A program made the translations under genes and the position numbers. The notes beneath the pieces are model-generated. The model saw only the letters and a list, made by a program, of their open reading frames with translations. It was not told the DNA's origin and did no database searches. This document shows, piece after piece, positions 1-6,617 of a stretch of DNA of 9,171 bases (positions are counted from its first letter, which is position 1; each line of letters starts with the position of its first letter). The DNA is from an uncultured Burkholderiales bacterium (GTDB lineage: Bacteria; Pseudomonadota; Gammaproteobacteria; Burkholderiales; Burkholderiaceae_C): the NCBI GenBank assembly GCA_903856875.1, contig CAIODE010000114.1, positions 1 to 9,171 on the forward strand, read 5' to 3'.

Positions 1-1
1 G

Positions 2-685
2 CCCTATGAATACGATGGCAATCCTGAACTGGGACACATTTTGGCCAAGGCCTGCAATGAAGCAGGCGTGACCACGTTGGCGCATGAGCACACCAGCTTG
101 GCTTTGGAATATGGCACCTTGGTGCCCATGCGGTATATGAATGCCGACCGACACTACAAAGTGATTTCGGTATCGGCGCTGTGCATGGTGCATTCATTGT
201 CTGAAAGCGCTCAATTGGGTTGGGCCATGCGGCGCGCAGTGGAGCAACATTACGACGGCAATGTTGCTTTCTTTGCCAGTGGCTCTTTGTCGCATCGCTT
301 TGCGCAAAACGGCCTGGCACCTGACTATGCCAACAAAATTTGGAGCCCGTTTTTAGAGCAACTTGACCACAATGTGGTTGAACTGTGGCAACAAGGCGAC
401 TGGAAAACTTTTTGCGCCATGCTGCCCGAGTACGCCGCCAAAGGCCATGGCGAAGGTTTCATGCACGACACAGCCATGTTGCTGGGTGTTCTGGGTTGGG
501 ACCACTACCAAGGCAAGGCCGAAGTGATCACGCCTTATTTTCCAAGCTCGGGCACCGGACAAATCAATGTGGTGTTTCCGGTCAATCCTGTGAGTGCAGA
601 AGAAGGCGGCGCGTCCTATGCGCTCAACCTCAACAGCTTGAAAGACCCCGCAGCGGTGTATGCCGCTGGCGCGCGACGTTTGTAA
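2..685 (+). CDS. hpaD: 3,4-dihydroxyphenylacetate 2,3-dioxygenase, 5'-truncated by the window edge
   Basis: Extradiol ring-cleavage dioxygenase of the LigB/class III type. It opens the ring of homoprotocatechuate (3,4-dihydroxyphenylacetate) to 5-carboxymethyl-2-hydroxymuconate semialdehyde in the cytoplasm. The reading frame is open from base 2, giving 227 residues and a TAA stop. The visible part matches the E. coli C HpaD/HpcB family as I remember it: NPELG near the left edge, EYGTLVPMRYMN, ASGSLSHRF, MLPEY, GEGxMHDTxMLLGxLGW and SSGTGQ. The Glu of GEG (bases 452-454) is the likely C-terminal iron ligand, by analogy with LigB. By comparison with the E. coli protein about 85-90 N-terminal residues, including the two His ligands, lie outside the window; the TTG at 41 is an internal Leu, not a start. 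About 30 residues after the FPV segment (from base 581) exceed the E. coli protein. First visible gene of a co-directional run; hpaF begins 16 bases after its stop. Confidence 0.93.
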   Translation, partial: PYEYDGNPELGHILAKACNEAGVTTLAHEHTSLALEYGTLVPMRYMNADRHYKVISVSALCMVHSLSESAQLGWAMRRAVEQHYDGNVAFFASGSLSHRFAQNGLAPDYANKIWSPFLEQLDHNVVELWQQGDWKTFCAMLPEYAAKGHGEGFMHDTAMLLGVLGWDHYQGKAEVITPYFPSSGTGQINVVFPVNPVSAEEGGASYALNLNSLKDPAAVYAAGARRL

Positions 686-701
686 TTTAGAAAGATATTT
701 C

Positions 702-1157
702 ATGCCGCATTTGGTCATTCTCTATACCGGTCAGTTGGATGCAGAAACCAATATGAAAGTTTTGTGCCGCGATTTGGCCGATGCCATGCTCACGGTCTTT
801 GATGAATCGGGCAAACAAGTGTTTCCCACCGGAGGCACGCGCGTGTTGGCCTATCCTGCGCCGCATTACGCCGTGGCCGATGGGGGCGCGGCGGGGCGCA
901 AGGCTGCGAAGTTTGACCAGAATCCGCACGGTGGCTCAGAAGACTACGCCTTTGTCTATTTGAATGTGCGAATGGGCAAGGGGCGCAGTGAGGCCACCCA
1001 AAAACGCGCGGGTGAAATTTTGGTGGAAGTTACAAAAAAACATTTTGCAGACTTGTTTGTCACAAGGCACGTCGGCATTACGTTCCAAATCGATGTGGGC
1101 CCTGAGGTGTTTGACCACAAGCACAGCAATGTGCATCCATTGTTTGCTGCGCTTTAA
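702..1157 (+). CDS. hpaF: 5-carboxymethyl-2-hydroxymuconate delta-isomerase
   Basis: Isomerase of the homoprotocatechuate pathway, in the tautomerase superfamily. It converts 5-carboxymethyl-2-hydroxymuconate to the 2-oxo-ene-dioate form, using an N-terminal proline as the catalytic base. The ATG at 702 is chosen over an earlier in-frame ATG at 660 because it gives MPHLVILYT, which exposes Pro2 as the family requires, and because an AGAAAG lies 7 bases upstream. The protein is 151 residues; E. coli HpaF is about 126. The extra length is mostly a Gly/Ala/Lys-rich insertion at residues 62-79 (bases 885-938), just before the conserved DYAFVYLNVRMGKGRS core. The C-terminal NVHPLF motif is also typical. 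It sits between hpaD (16-base gap) and hpaH (40-base gap). Confidence 0.92.
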   Translation: MPHLVILYTGQLDAETNMKVLCRDLADAMLTVFDESGKQVFPTGGTRVLAYPAPHYAVADGGAAGRKAAKFDQNPHGGSEDYAFVYLNVRMGKGRSEATQKRAGEILVEVTKKHFADLFVTRHVGITFQIDVGPEVFDHKHSNVHPLFAAL

Positions 1158-1197
1158 ATCAGCGCACCGCACTTCACGTTTTTGAAAGACAGTCTGT

Positions 1198-2013
1198 ATG
1201 TTTGATTCCGCACAAATTGCGCAACTGGCCGCTGAGTTGCAGCAGTCGCAAAAAACACGGCAACAGGTGGAACACTTTTCCAAGCGCTTCCCAGGCATGA
1301 CCATAGAAGATGGTTACCGTGTCAGCCGCGCATGGGTAGCGCTTCAATTGGCCGAAGGCCGCCAAGTGATTGGGCACAAAATTGGCCTCACTTCACGCGC
1401 CATGCAGCAGGCCAGTCAAATTGACGAACCCGATTACGGCACCTTGCTCGACAACATGTTGTACACCTGCAAACCCGGACACGTGTTGAACATTGCGCAC
1501 AAAGACTTTGTGGTGCCGCGCGTAGAAGTTGAGTTGGCCTTTGTCTTGAAGAAAGACCTGCAAGGCCCTGATGTCACGGTTGAGCAAGTGTTGGCAGCCA
1601 CGGACTATGTCACGCCGGCCATTGAAATCATCGATTCGCGCATTGAGCAGTTTGACCGCCACACCAAAGTGATGCGCAAAGTGTTTGACACCATCAGTGA
1701 CAACGCAGCCAACGCTGGCATTGTGGTAGGCGCCGAAAAGGTCAATCCGCTCACCACCAACCTGCCATGGTGCGGCGCCATTCTGACATTGAATGGCGTG
1801 GTCGAAGAGACGGGCTTGGCGGCTGGCGTTCAAGGCCATCCTGCGGTGGGCATTGCATGGCTGGCCAACAAGTTGGCCCCATGGGGCGAGCATTTGAAAG
1901 CCGGACAAATTGTGTTGGCCGGCTCCTTTACAAAACCAGTTCCGGCCAAAGTGGGCGACGCGTTCGATGCCGACTATGGCCCTCTAGGCCGTTTGCAATT
2001 TAAATTCATTTAA
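1198..2013 (+). CDS. hpaH: 2-oxo-hept-4-ene-1,7-dioate hydratase
   Basis: Metal-dependent hydratase of the FAH/MhpD fold. It adds water to 2-oxo-hept-4-ene-1,7-dioate, giving 4-hydroxy-2-oxoheptanedioate, the HpaI substrate. The 271 residues are close to the E. coli HpaH/HpcG length of about 267. Family signatures in order are GYRVSRAW (39-46), GHKIGLTS (59-66), [10 protein letters not shown] (78-87), VEVELAFVL (109-117) and AIEIIDSRI (141-149). Glu110, Glu112 and Glu143 correspond to the magnesium-binding Glu triad of HpcG, with a constant four-residue offset as I remember that structure. The ATG at 1198 has GAAAGA 8 bases upstream and no better in-frame alternative. Its stop is 9 bases before hpaI. 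It could be read as a 2-oxopent-4-enoate hydratase (MhpD-like), but the hpaF-hpaH-hpaI order supports the seven-carbon substrate. Confidence 0.94.
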   Translation: MFDSAQIAQLAAELQQSQKTRQQVEHFSKRFPGMTIEDGYRVSRAWVALQLAEGRQVIGHKIGLTSRAMQQASQIDEPDYGTLLDNMLYTCKPGHVLNIAHKDFVVPRVEVELAFVLKKDLQGPDVTVEQVLAATDYVTPAIEIIDSRIEQFDRHTKVMRKVFDTISDNAANAGIVVGAEKVNPLTTNLPWCGAILTLNGVVEETGLAAGVQGHPAVGIAWLANKLAPWGEHLKAGQIVLAGSFTKPVPAKVGDAFDADYGPLGRLQFKFI

Positions 2014-2022
2014 GAAAGAGAC

Positions 2023-2841
2023 ATGATGAAAACACCTGTAAACCGCTTCAAAAAAGCCATCACCGAAAAGCATGCCCAAATTGGTTTGTGGATGGGCCTC
2101 GCCAGCAGTTACAGCGCAGAAATATGCGCCATGGCTGGTTTCGACTGGTTGTTGATTGATGGCGAGCATGCGCCCAACAATTTGCAAAGCATTCAGCAGC
2201 AACTTCAAACCATTGCGGCCTATCCTGTCAACAATGCCATTGCACGTGTGCCAGTAGGCGACACAGCACTGATCAAGCAGTATTTGGATTTGGGCGCAGA
2301 GACTTTGCTAATTCCAATGATCGATACACCTGAGCAAGCAGCCCAATGTGTGCAAGCCATGCACTACCCCCAAAACGACGGCAAAGGCGGAGTGCGCGGC
2401 ATGGGTGGCGCGCGCGCTTCACGGTGGGGCATGTTCCCCAACTACACCAATGAGGCCAACGAGCAAGTTTGCTTGTTGGTGCAAGCCGAAACGCGAGAAG
2501 CCTTGAAAAATTTAGACGCCATTGCCAACACGACCGGCGTGGATGGTGTGTTCATTGGCCCTGCAGACTTGTCGGCCTCTTTGGGCCATGTGGGCGACCC
2601 CAATCACCCTGAAGTGCAGGCCGCCATTGAAGACGCTATTGCACGCATTTTGAAAGCAGGCAAAGCGCCAGGCATTTTGACGTCAGATGTGACCCAAGCC
2701 AAACACTATTTGTCGCTCGGCGCCTTGTTTGTGGCAGTGGGCTTAGACACTCAAATCTTGGTCCGGCAAACTTCGGCATTGGTGCGTCAATTCAAGCCAG
2801 ATGCTGGCATCGCGTTGCCAAGTTCAGGACAGGTGTATTGA
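2023..2841 (+). CDS. hpaI: 4-hydroxy-2-oxoheptanedioate aldolase
   Basis: Class II (metal-dependent) pyruvate aldolase of the HpcH/HpaI family. It cleaves 4-hydroxy-2-oxoheptanedioate to pyruvate and succinate semialdehyde, the last dedicated step of the pathway. The 272-residue protein keeps the family landmarks SSYSAE (28-33), GFDWLLIDGEHAPNN (39-53), GARASRW (129-135), GVDGVFIGPADLSA (172-185), GKAPGI (213-218) and LGALFVAVG (232-240). His49 (base), Arg75, Glu156 and Asp182 match the E. coli active-site residues His45, Arg70, Glu149 and Asp175, with small offsets from short indels around residues 70-130. Two ATG codons stand in tandem at the start (2023 and 2026). AAGAAAGAG lies just upstream and overlaps the end of hpaH. 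Ordinary composition, no damage. Confidence 0.95.
   Translation: MMKTPVNRFKKAITEKHAQIGLWMGLASSYSAEICAMAGFDWLLIDGEHAPNNLQSIQQQLQTIAAYPVNNAIARVPVGDTALIKQYLDLGAETLLIPMIDTPEQAAQCVQAMHYPQNDGKGGVRGMGGARASRWGMFPNYTNEANEQVCLLVQAETREALKNLDAIANTTGVDGVFIGPADLSASLGHVGDPNHPEVQAAIEDAIARILKAGKAPGILTSDVTQAKHYLSLGALFVAVGLDTQILVRQTSALVRQFKPDAGIALPSSGQVY
2826..2833 (+). promoter_or_regulatory. Ribosome binding site that decides the start of the adducin-type gene
   Basis: AGGACAGG lies inside the last codons of hpaI, 10 bases before the ATG at 2844. It favours that ATG over the in-frame TTG at 2838, which overlaps the hpaI stop codon and would leave a spacing of only 4 bases. Confidence 0.6.
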
Positions 2842-2843
2842 TC

Positions 2844-3653
2844 ATGTTGACACATCAACTGCCTGCTGCGCGTTCGCTGCGAAATGAAGTGCATCCCAAA
2901 GAATGGGAGGCCCGTGTGCAGCTGGCGGCTTGCTACCGGGTGTTCGCATTTTTGGGTTGGACCGAAATGATTTACAACCACATCACCTTGCGCTTGCCGC
3001 AAGAAGTATGTGGCACCGAAAAACATTTCTTGATCAACCCCTTTGGCCTGCACTACAGCGAAGTCACCGCCAGCAATTTGGTGAAAATTGATTTGAAAGG
3101 CAAGGCACTCGATGGCTCACCCTATCCTGTGAACCCTGCGGGCTTCACGGTGCACGCTGCTTTGCACGACAACTTGCCTGAAGCACATTGCGTGATGCAC
3201 ACACACACCACCGCAGGCGTGTCCGTGGCCTGCATGAAAGAAGGTTTGCAGCAAACCAATTTTTACACCGCGCAGTTGCACAACATGATCGCGTACCATG
3301 ACTTTGAAGGCATCACGATCCACGCTGATGAAGCGCCGCGATTGCTCAAGAGCATTGGCAACAAACAAGCCGTCATCTTGCGCAACCATGGCTTGCTGGC
3401 CTGGGGCGCTACCTTGCCTCAAACATTTGCCATCCTCTGGACTTTGCAGCGCGCCTGTGAAATTCAGCTGGCTACGTTCAGCATGGGCGGCCCTTCGCAA
3501 GTCATTCCAGTCAGCGAAGACGTTGCAGCCAAGTGCACACGCGATGCGCTGCAGTTCAACCCGAACCATGGCGCAGGCAACGATGTTTTAGATGCCTTGA
3601 TTCGACAAGTGGATCGGCAATTGCAAAAACCTGAGGAAAGCTACCGTCTATGA
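2844..3653 (+). CDS. Class II aldolase-fold protein of the adducin type, function unknown
   Basis: A 269-residue protein of the class II aldolase/adducin N-terminal family. Landmarks: YNHITLRLP (44-52), INPFGLHYSEVTASNLVKID (64-83), NPAGFTVHAALH (97-108), HTHTTAGV (119-126), YHDFEGI (151-157), VILRNHGLLAWG (177-188) and ACEIQ (204-208). The metal-binding triad of fuculose-1-phosphate aldolase (His92, His94, His155) is kept as His119, His121 and His182, a uniform offset of 27. The same offset puts the catalytic Glu73 at Gly100, and animal adducin also has AGF there. So the metal site looks intact but the fuculose-aldolase acid/base is absent; aldol cleavage cannot be assumed, and decarboxylation, epimerisation, isomerisation or a binding role are open. 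It starts 2 bases after hpaI and overlaps the next gene by 4 bases, so translation is probably coupled. No step of the canonical homoprotocatechuate route needs it. Family assignment is firm; substrate unknown. Confidence 0.88.
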   Translation: MLTHQLPAARSLRNEVHPKEWEARVQLAACYRVFAFLGWTEMIYNHITLRLPQEVCGTEKHFLINPFGLHYSEVTASNLVKIDLKGKALDGSPYPVNPAGFTVHAALHDNLPEAHCVMHTHTTAGVSVACMKEGLQQTNFYTAQLHNMIAYHDFEGITIHADEAPRLLKSIGNKQAVILRNHGLLAWGATLPQTFAILWTLQRACEIQLATFSMGGPSQVIPVSEDVAAKCTRDALQFNPNHGAGNDVLDALIRQVDRQLQKPEESYRL

Positions 3654-4663
3654 AAGTTTGTATTTATGGCGCAGGCGCCATTGGGGCTTGGATTGGCGTG
3701 CACTTGGCACGAATGGGGCATGAGGTGAGTGTGGTGGCGCGCGGTGCCACGTTAGCGGCCTTGCAAAGAAATGGCCTGCAGTGCATTCAAACGCAAGCGC
3801 AATTTACAACGCAAGAGACCCACTTGAAAGCAGATGTCAAAGTCTCTGCCAACCCCGCTGATTTAGGACCCCAAGATCTGGTCATCGTGGCCGTTAAAGC
3901 GCCCGCCATGGCCGATGTGGCCAAAGGCATCGCACCTTTGCTGGCAACCAACACCATGGTGATGACGGCCATGAATGGCGTGCCTTGGTGGTTCTTTGAA
4001 GGCTTTGGTCAATCGCTTCAAGGCACGCGCCTTAAAACCATCGACCCAGAAGGTCTCATTGGCCACGCCATTCCAGCGCACCATGTGGTGGGCTGCGTGG
4101 TGCATGCCAGTTGTTCACTGGATGCGCCAGGTGTGGCGCGCCATCACTTTGGAAATGGCCTCATTGTGGGTGAGCCTGCCGAACAAAACACACAAGCTGC
4201 TGAACGCGTACAACACCTGGTGCTCGATTTGCAAGCGGCAGGTTTCAATGCCAATGCCTCAGCACAAATTCAAAAAGATGTTTGGTACAAGCTCTGGGGC
4301 AACATGACCGTCAACCCCATCAGCGCCTTCACGGGTGCCACCACCGATTTGATTTTGCAAGACGACTTGGTGCGAGATTTTGTGTCCAAGATCATGCTCG
4401 AGGCCAAAGCCATTGGTGAAAAAATCGGCATACCAATTGCCCAAGTGCCAGAAGATCGACACGCCGTGACCCGAAAGCTGGGTGCTTTTAAAACCTCCAT
4501 GTTGCAAGACGTCGAGGCGGGCAAAGCTGTAGAGCTAGACGCTTTGGTGAGTGTGGTGCGCGAGTTGGGTCAACTCACCCAAGTCAGCACGCCCTATACC
4601 GACGCCTTGCTGGGTCTCAGTCGCCTGCATGCCCAAGTGCATGGACTTTATCCGTCAGAATGA
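3650..4663 (+). CDS. Ketopantoate reductase-like (PanE/ApbA family) dehydrogenase
   Basis: NADP-type reductase of the 2-dehydropantoate 2-reductase fold, 337 residues (E. coli PanE is about 303). The N-terminal Rossmann motif GAGAIG is at residues 7-12, followed by a VVARG turn (28-32) that fits NADP preference. The C-terminal helical domain has YKLWGNMTVNPISAFTGAT at 213-231: Lys214 is the probable catalytic lysine, with Asn218 and Asn222 near it. Glu295 in VELDAL matches the conserved family Glu, so the catalytic set looks complete. ATG overlaps the previous stop as ATGA, with GAGGAAAG 9 bases upstream. No pantothenate gene (panB, panC) is nearby, so vitamin synthesis is unlikely to be its role; the setting points to reduction of a 2-oxo acid or lactone made in aromatic catabolism, but that is inference. 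PanE paralogs are common in Burkholderiales, so panE is not assigned as its name. Confidence 0.85.
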   Translation: MKVCIYGAGAIGAWIGVHLARMGHEVSVVARGATLAALQRNGLQCIQTQAQFTTQETHLKADVKVSANPADLGPQDLVIVAVKAPAMADVAKGIAPLLATNTMVMTAMNGVPWWFFEGFGQSLQGTRLKTIDPEGLIGHAIPAHHVVGCVVHASCSLDAPGVARHHFGNGLIVGEPAEQNTQAAERVQHLVLDLQAAGFNANASAQIQKDVWYKLWGNMTVNPISAFTGATTDLILQDDLVRDFVSKIMLEAKAIGEKIGIPIAQVPEDRHAVTRKLGAFKTSMLQDVEAGKAVELDALVSVVRELGQLTQVSTPYTDALLGLSRLHAQVHGLYPSE

Positions 4664-4674
4664 ATACATGACTG

Positions 4675-4683
4675 AAAAAAAAA
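4675..4683 (+). repeat. Nine-adenine homopolymer at the start of the transporter gene
   Basis: Nine consecutive A follow ATGACTG at 4668-4674. The ATG at 4668 is 4 bases after the previous stop and is the natural place for the next start. With nine A it reads into a 35-codon dead-end frame that stops at 4773-4775. With eight A it would read MTEKKSKSLTSTAFATLL and continue in frame into the transporter. The tract could be a slippage site, a phase-variable tract or a sequencing or assembly indel. The sequence alone cannot tell these apart. Confidence 0.75.
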
Positions 4684-4716
4684 TCGAAATCGCTCACAAG
4701 CACGGCCTTCGCCACC

Positions 4717-5577
4717 TTGCTGCTCATCGCGTTCATGATGGGCGCCAACCATGTGGCCGCACGCTTAGCCTTTAACAATGGCGTGGATGTGGTCACAGCA
4801 GTGAGCTTTCGCAGTGTGGTCACCGCACTCGTAGTGGGTTTGATTTTGTGGCAACAAAAAGTTCACATTCAAATTGAGTCCAACCACAAAAAATACATGC
4901 TCATCATTGGCGGGCTGATTGCCGTTCAAAGCATGTGCTTGTATTCATCGGTGGCCAGACTGCCTGTGGCCTTGGCCTTGTTAGCCTTTAACACGTACCC
5001 CTTGTCAACCGCTTTTTGGGCGCGTGTCCTGTACAAGCACCAAGCTGAAAAAGCGGTGCTTTGGAGCATGCCTATTTTGTTGGCCGGTTTGGCTTTGGCG
5101 CTCGATGTGATGGGCGCTGCTTCAGGCCTTGGCGCGGCAGAGCATTGGTCGCAAATTGGCGCTGGGGTTGCATTTGCGTTAGCGGCCTCCGCAACATTTG
5201 GCTTGGCCTTGGTTTACACGCAGCATGAAACCACAAGCCTAGATGGGCGCGTGCGAACTTTTTCTTCGATGTCCATTGTGGGCATTTTGGCAGTGGCCGT
5301 GGCCATGAGTCAGGGTGGTTTTCATTTGCCGCAAGCACCTGAAGGTTGGTGGGGGCTTGGCATGCTGACGTTTTTGTATGGCACGGCCTTCACCATTTTG
5401 TTCACAGTCTTGCCCAAGTTGGGTGTGGTGGGCAACTCGGCCATCATGAATGTCGAACCCGTGTTTGCCTTGGTACTGGCTTGGGCTTTGCTCGATCAAT
5501 CGATTGCACCCATTCAACTGGTAGGTGCCTTCTTGGTGGTGGGCACCGTGATGTGGCTGGGCTTGCGCAAACGCTAG
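4717..5577 (+). CDS. EamA/DMT-family membrane transporter, N-terminus uncertain
   Basis: Inner-membrane drug/metabolite transporter (EamA) with two tandem repeats, roughly residues 1-131 and 147-284. About ten hydrophobic segments are visible, with approximate centres at residues 9, 36, 69, 91, 121, 155, 191, 219, 247 and 273. The late motif NVEPVFALVLAWALL (245-259) and the terminal VGTVMWLGLRKR (275-286) are typical. The first conserved EamA segment, IAFMMGANHVAARLAF, lies right at the start of the uninterrupted frame, so beginning at TTG 4717 removes part of helix 1. TTG 4717 has no visible ribosome binding site. The same frame is open back to CTG 4672 (it is closed by a TGA at 4669) and encodes a natural-looking KKSKSLTSTAFATLLL lead. 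The real N-terminus is probably the ATG at 4668, one base out of frame because of the A9 tract. As the last gene of the catabolic run it may move a pathway substrate or product; the substrate is unknown. Confidence 0.8.
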   Translation: MLLIAFMMGANHVAARLAFNNGVDVVTAVSFRSVVTALVVGLILWQQKVHIQIESNHKKYMLIIGGLIAVQSMCLYSSVARLPVALALLAFNTYPLSTAFWARVLYKHQAEKAVLWSMPILLAGLALALDVMGAASGLGAAEHWSQIGAGVAFALAASATFGLALVYTQHETTSLDGRVRTFSSMSIVGILAVAVAMSQGGFHLPQAPEGWWGLGMLTFLYGTAFTILFTVLPKLGVVGNSAIMNVEPVFALVLAWALLDQSIAPIQLVGAFLVVGTVMWLGLRKR

Positions 5578-6617
5578 TCAAGGCCCTTCTTCAAGCTGAG
5601 GGCTGTGTCATAAATCAGGTTCTTAGAAACACCCGTGATGTCGCTGGTCACTTTGACGGCGGTTTTCAAAGGCAACTCTGCCAGCAGCAATTTCAAGGTG
5701 CGCAAGCTGTCGGCATCTAAGGCTTCATCATTTTCTGCCTTGGGTTTATCCAAGGCGTGAATGACCAATGCAAATTCACCTCGCAAGTTGTCGGCTTTTT
5801 CTGCAAACCAAGCCGGTAATTTTTGAGCCTCAAGGGTGTGCACGGTTTCAAATTGTTTGGTCAACTCACGGCCCACCGTGATCAATCGACTTCCCAACAA
5901 GGCAAGCGCCTGGGCCAAGGCCTCAATGCGGTGCGGCGCTTCAAGCAACACCACAGCCCTTGTTTCAAAGCTCAACGTTTCAATGGCGCGCTGTCTTTCA
6001 GTGGCACGGGAAGATAGAAATCCTGTGAAGACAAAGCCGCCTTCACCCACCACGCCAGCAGCGCTGAGCAGCGTGGTCACACTGCTGGCACCTGGCAAGG
6101 GCATGACGCGATAACCTGCTGCGGCCACCGCAGCAACCAATCGTGCACCGGGGTCGCTGATGGCCGGTGTACCCGCGTCGCTCACATACGCAACACGTTC
6201 ACCTTGTGCCAAACGCGCAATCACTTGCGCAGCAGCCTCTGATTCGTTGTGCTGATGGACCGCCAACAACTGCGAATTGCTTCTGTCTAAACCATAGGCG
6301 CGCAAAAGTTGTTGGGTGTGACGCGTGTCTTCGCAGGCCAGGGTGTTAGCCCTTTCAATCACATACAAAGCGCGCAAAGTGATGTCTGCCAGATTGCCAA
6401 TGGGCGTGGCCACCACATACAGTGTGCTGGCCGGGTGATTTTGTGGTCCTACAGCTTCACGGGCCGCTTGAAATGCCTTGTTGTAAGTCGAAGCCAAGCC
6501 ACCAGCACCCGCCGCAGTCAAGGCAGTCGTTGCGCCCGATGAAGTGCTCGACGCATCTGTTGCGGTTTCAGAGGCAGTGGCTGGCAGGGCTTCAGATTTT
6601 TCAGAAGGCAAATTCAA
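5574..6617 (-). CDS. rsmI: 16S rRNA (cytidine1402-2'-O)-methyltransferase
   Basis: SAM-dependent tetrapyrrole-methylase-fold enzyme that 2'-O-methylates C1402 of 16S rRNA in the ribosomal P site. It has LYVVATPIGNLADITLRAL (66-84), CEDTRHT (95-101), HQHNE (121-125), VSDAGTPAISDPG (145-157), PLPGASS (173-179), EAPHR (226-230) and GRELTK (249-254). The C-terminal helical segment LLLAELPLKTAVKVTSDITG (310-329) is also as in E. coli RsmI. The protein is 347 residues against about 286 in E. coli; the excess is a 64-residue Ala/Ser/Thr-rich N-terminal stretch with no Met after the start. The start is TTG at 6617: a TGA closes the frame at 6629-6627 and GAGGAG stands 5 bases upstream. Another TTG (codon 41, bases 6497-6495) is possible but has a poor binding site. 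The stop shares CTAG with the converging transporter gene, and the start shares base 6617 with yraN. Confidence 0.95.
   Translation of the reverse strand: MNLPSEKSEALPATASETATDASSTSSGATTALTAAGAGGLASTYNKAFQAAREAVGPQNHPASTLYVVATPIGNLADITLRALYVIERANTLACEDTRHTQQLLRAYGLDRSNSQLLAVHQHNESEAAAQVIARLAQGERVAYVSDAGTPAISDPGARLVAAVAAAGYRVMPLPGASSVTTLLSAAGVVGEGGFVFTGFLSSRATERQRAIETLSFETRAVVLLEAPHRIEALAQALALLGSRLITVGRELTKQFETVHTLEAQKLPAWFAEKADNLRGEFALVIHALDKPKAENDEALDADSLRTLKLLLAELPLKTAVKVTSDITGVSKNLIYDTALSLKKGLD

Noticed and set aside
353..718. Long open frame on the minus strand opposite hpaD, with similar ones opposite most other genes
   Set aside because: Shadows of well-matched coding frames. They have no family motifs or Shine-Dalgarno and are composition-driven antisense openness.
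1187..1197. Small inverted repeat AGAC-A-GTCT before hpaH
   Set aside because: A four-base stem with a one-base loop is not a stable structure or a credible operator.
3650..4663. Naming the reductase panE for pantothenate synthesis
   Set aside because: The family match is clear, but there are no pantothenate genes nearby and paralogs are frequent. Context favours a catabolic role, so no symbol is given.
4668..4775. 35-codon peptide read from the ATG at 4668
   Set aside because: The sequence after MTEKK looks like an out-of-frame reading of the transporter, with no independent features. It is treated as a consequence of the A9 tract, not as a gene.
6422..6616. Extension of the yraN frame upstream to an ATG at 6422
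   Set aside because: It would run antisense through the start of RsmI, and UPF0102 proteins begin close to the ATG at 6617, which has its own AGAAGG site.
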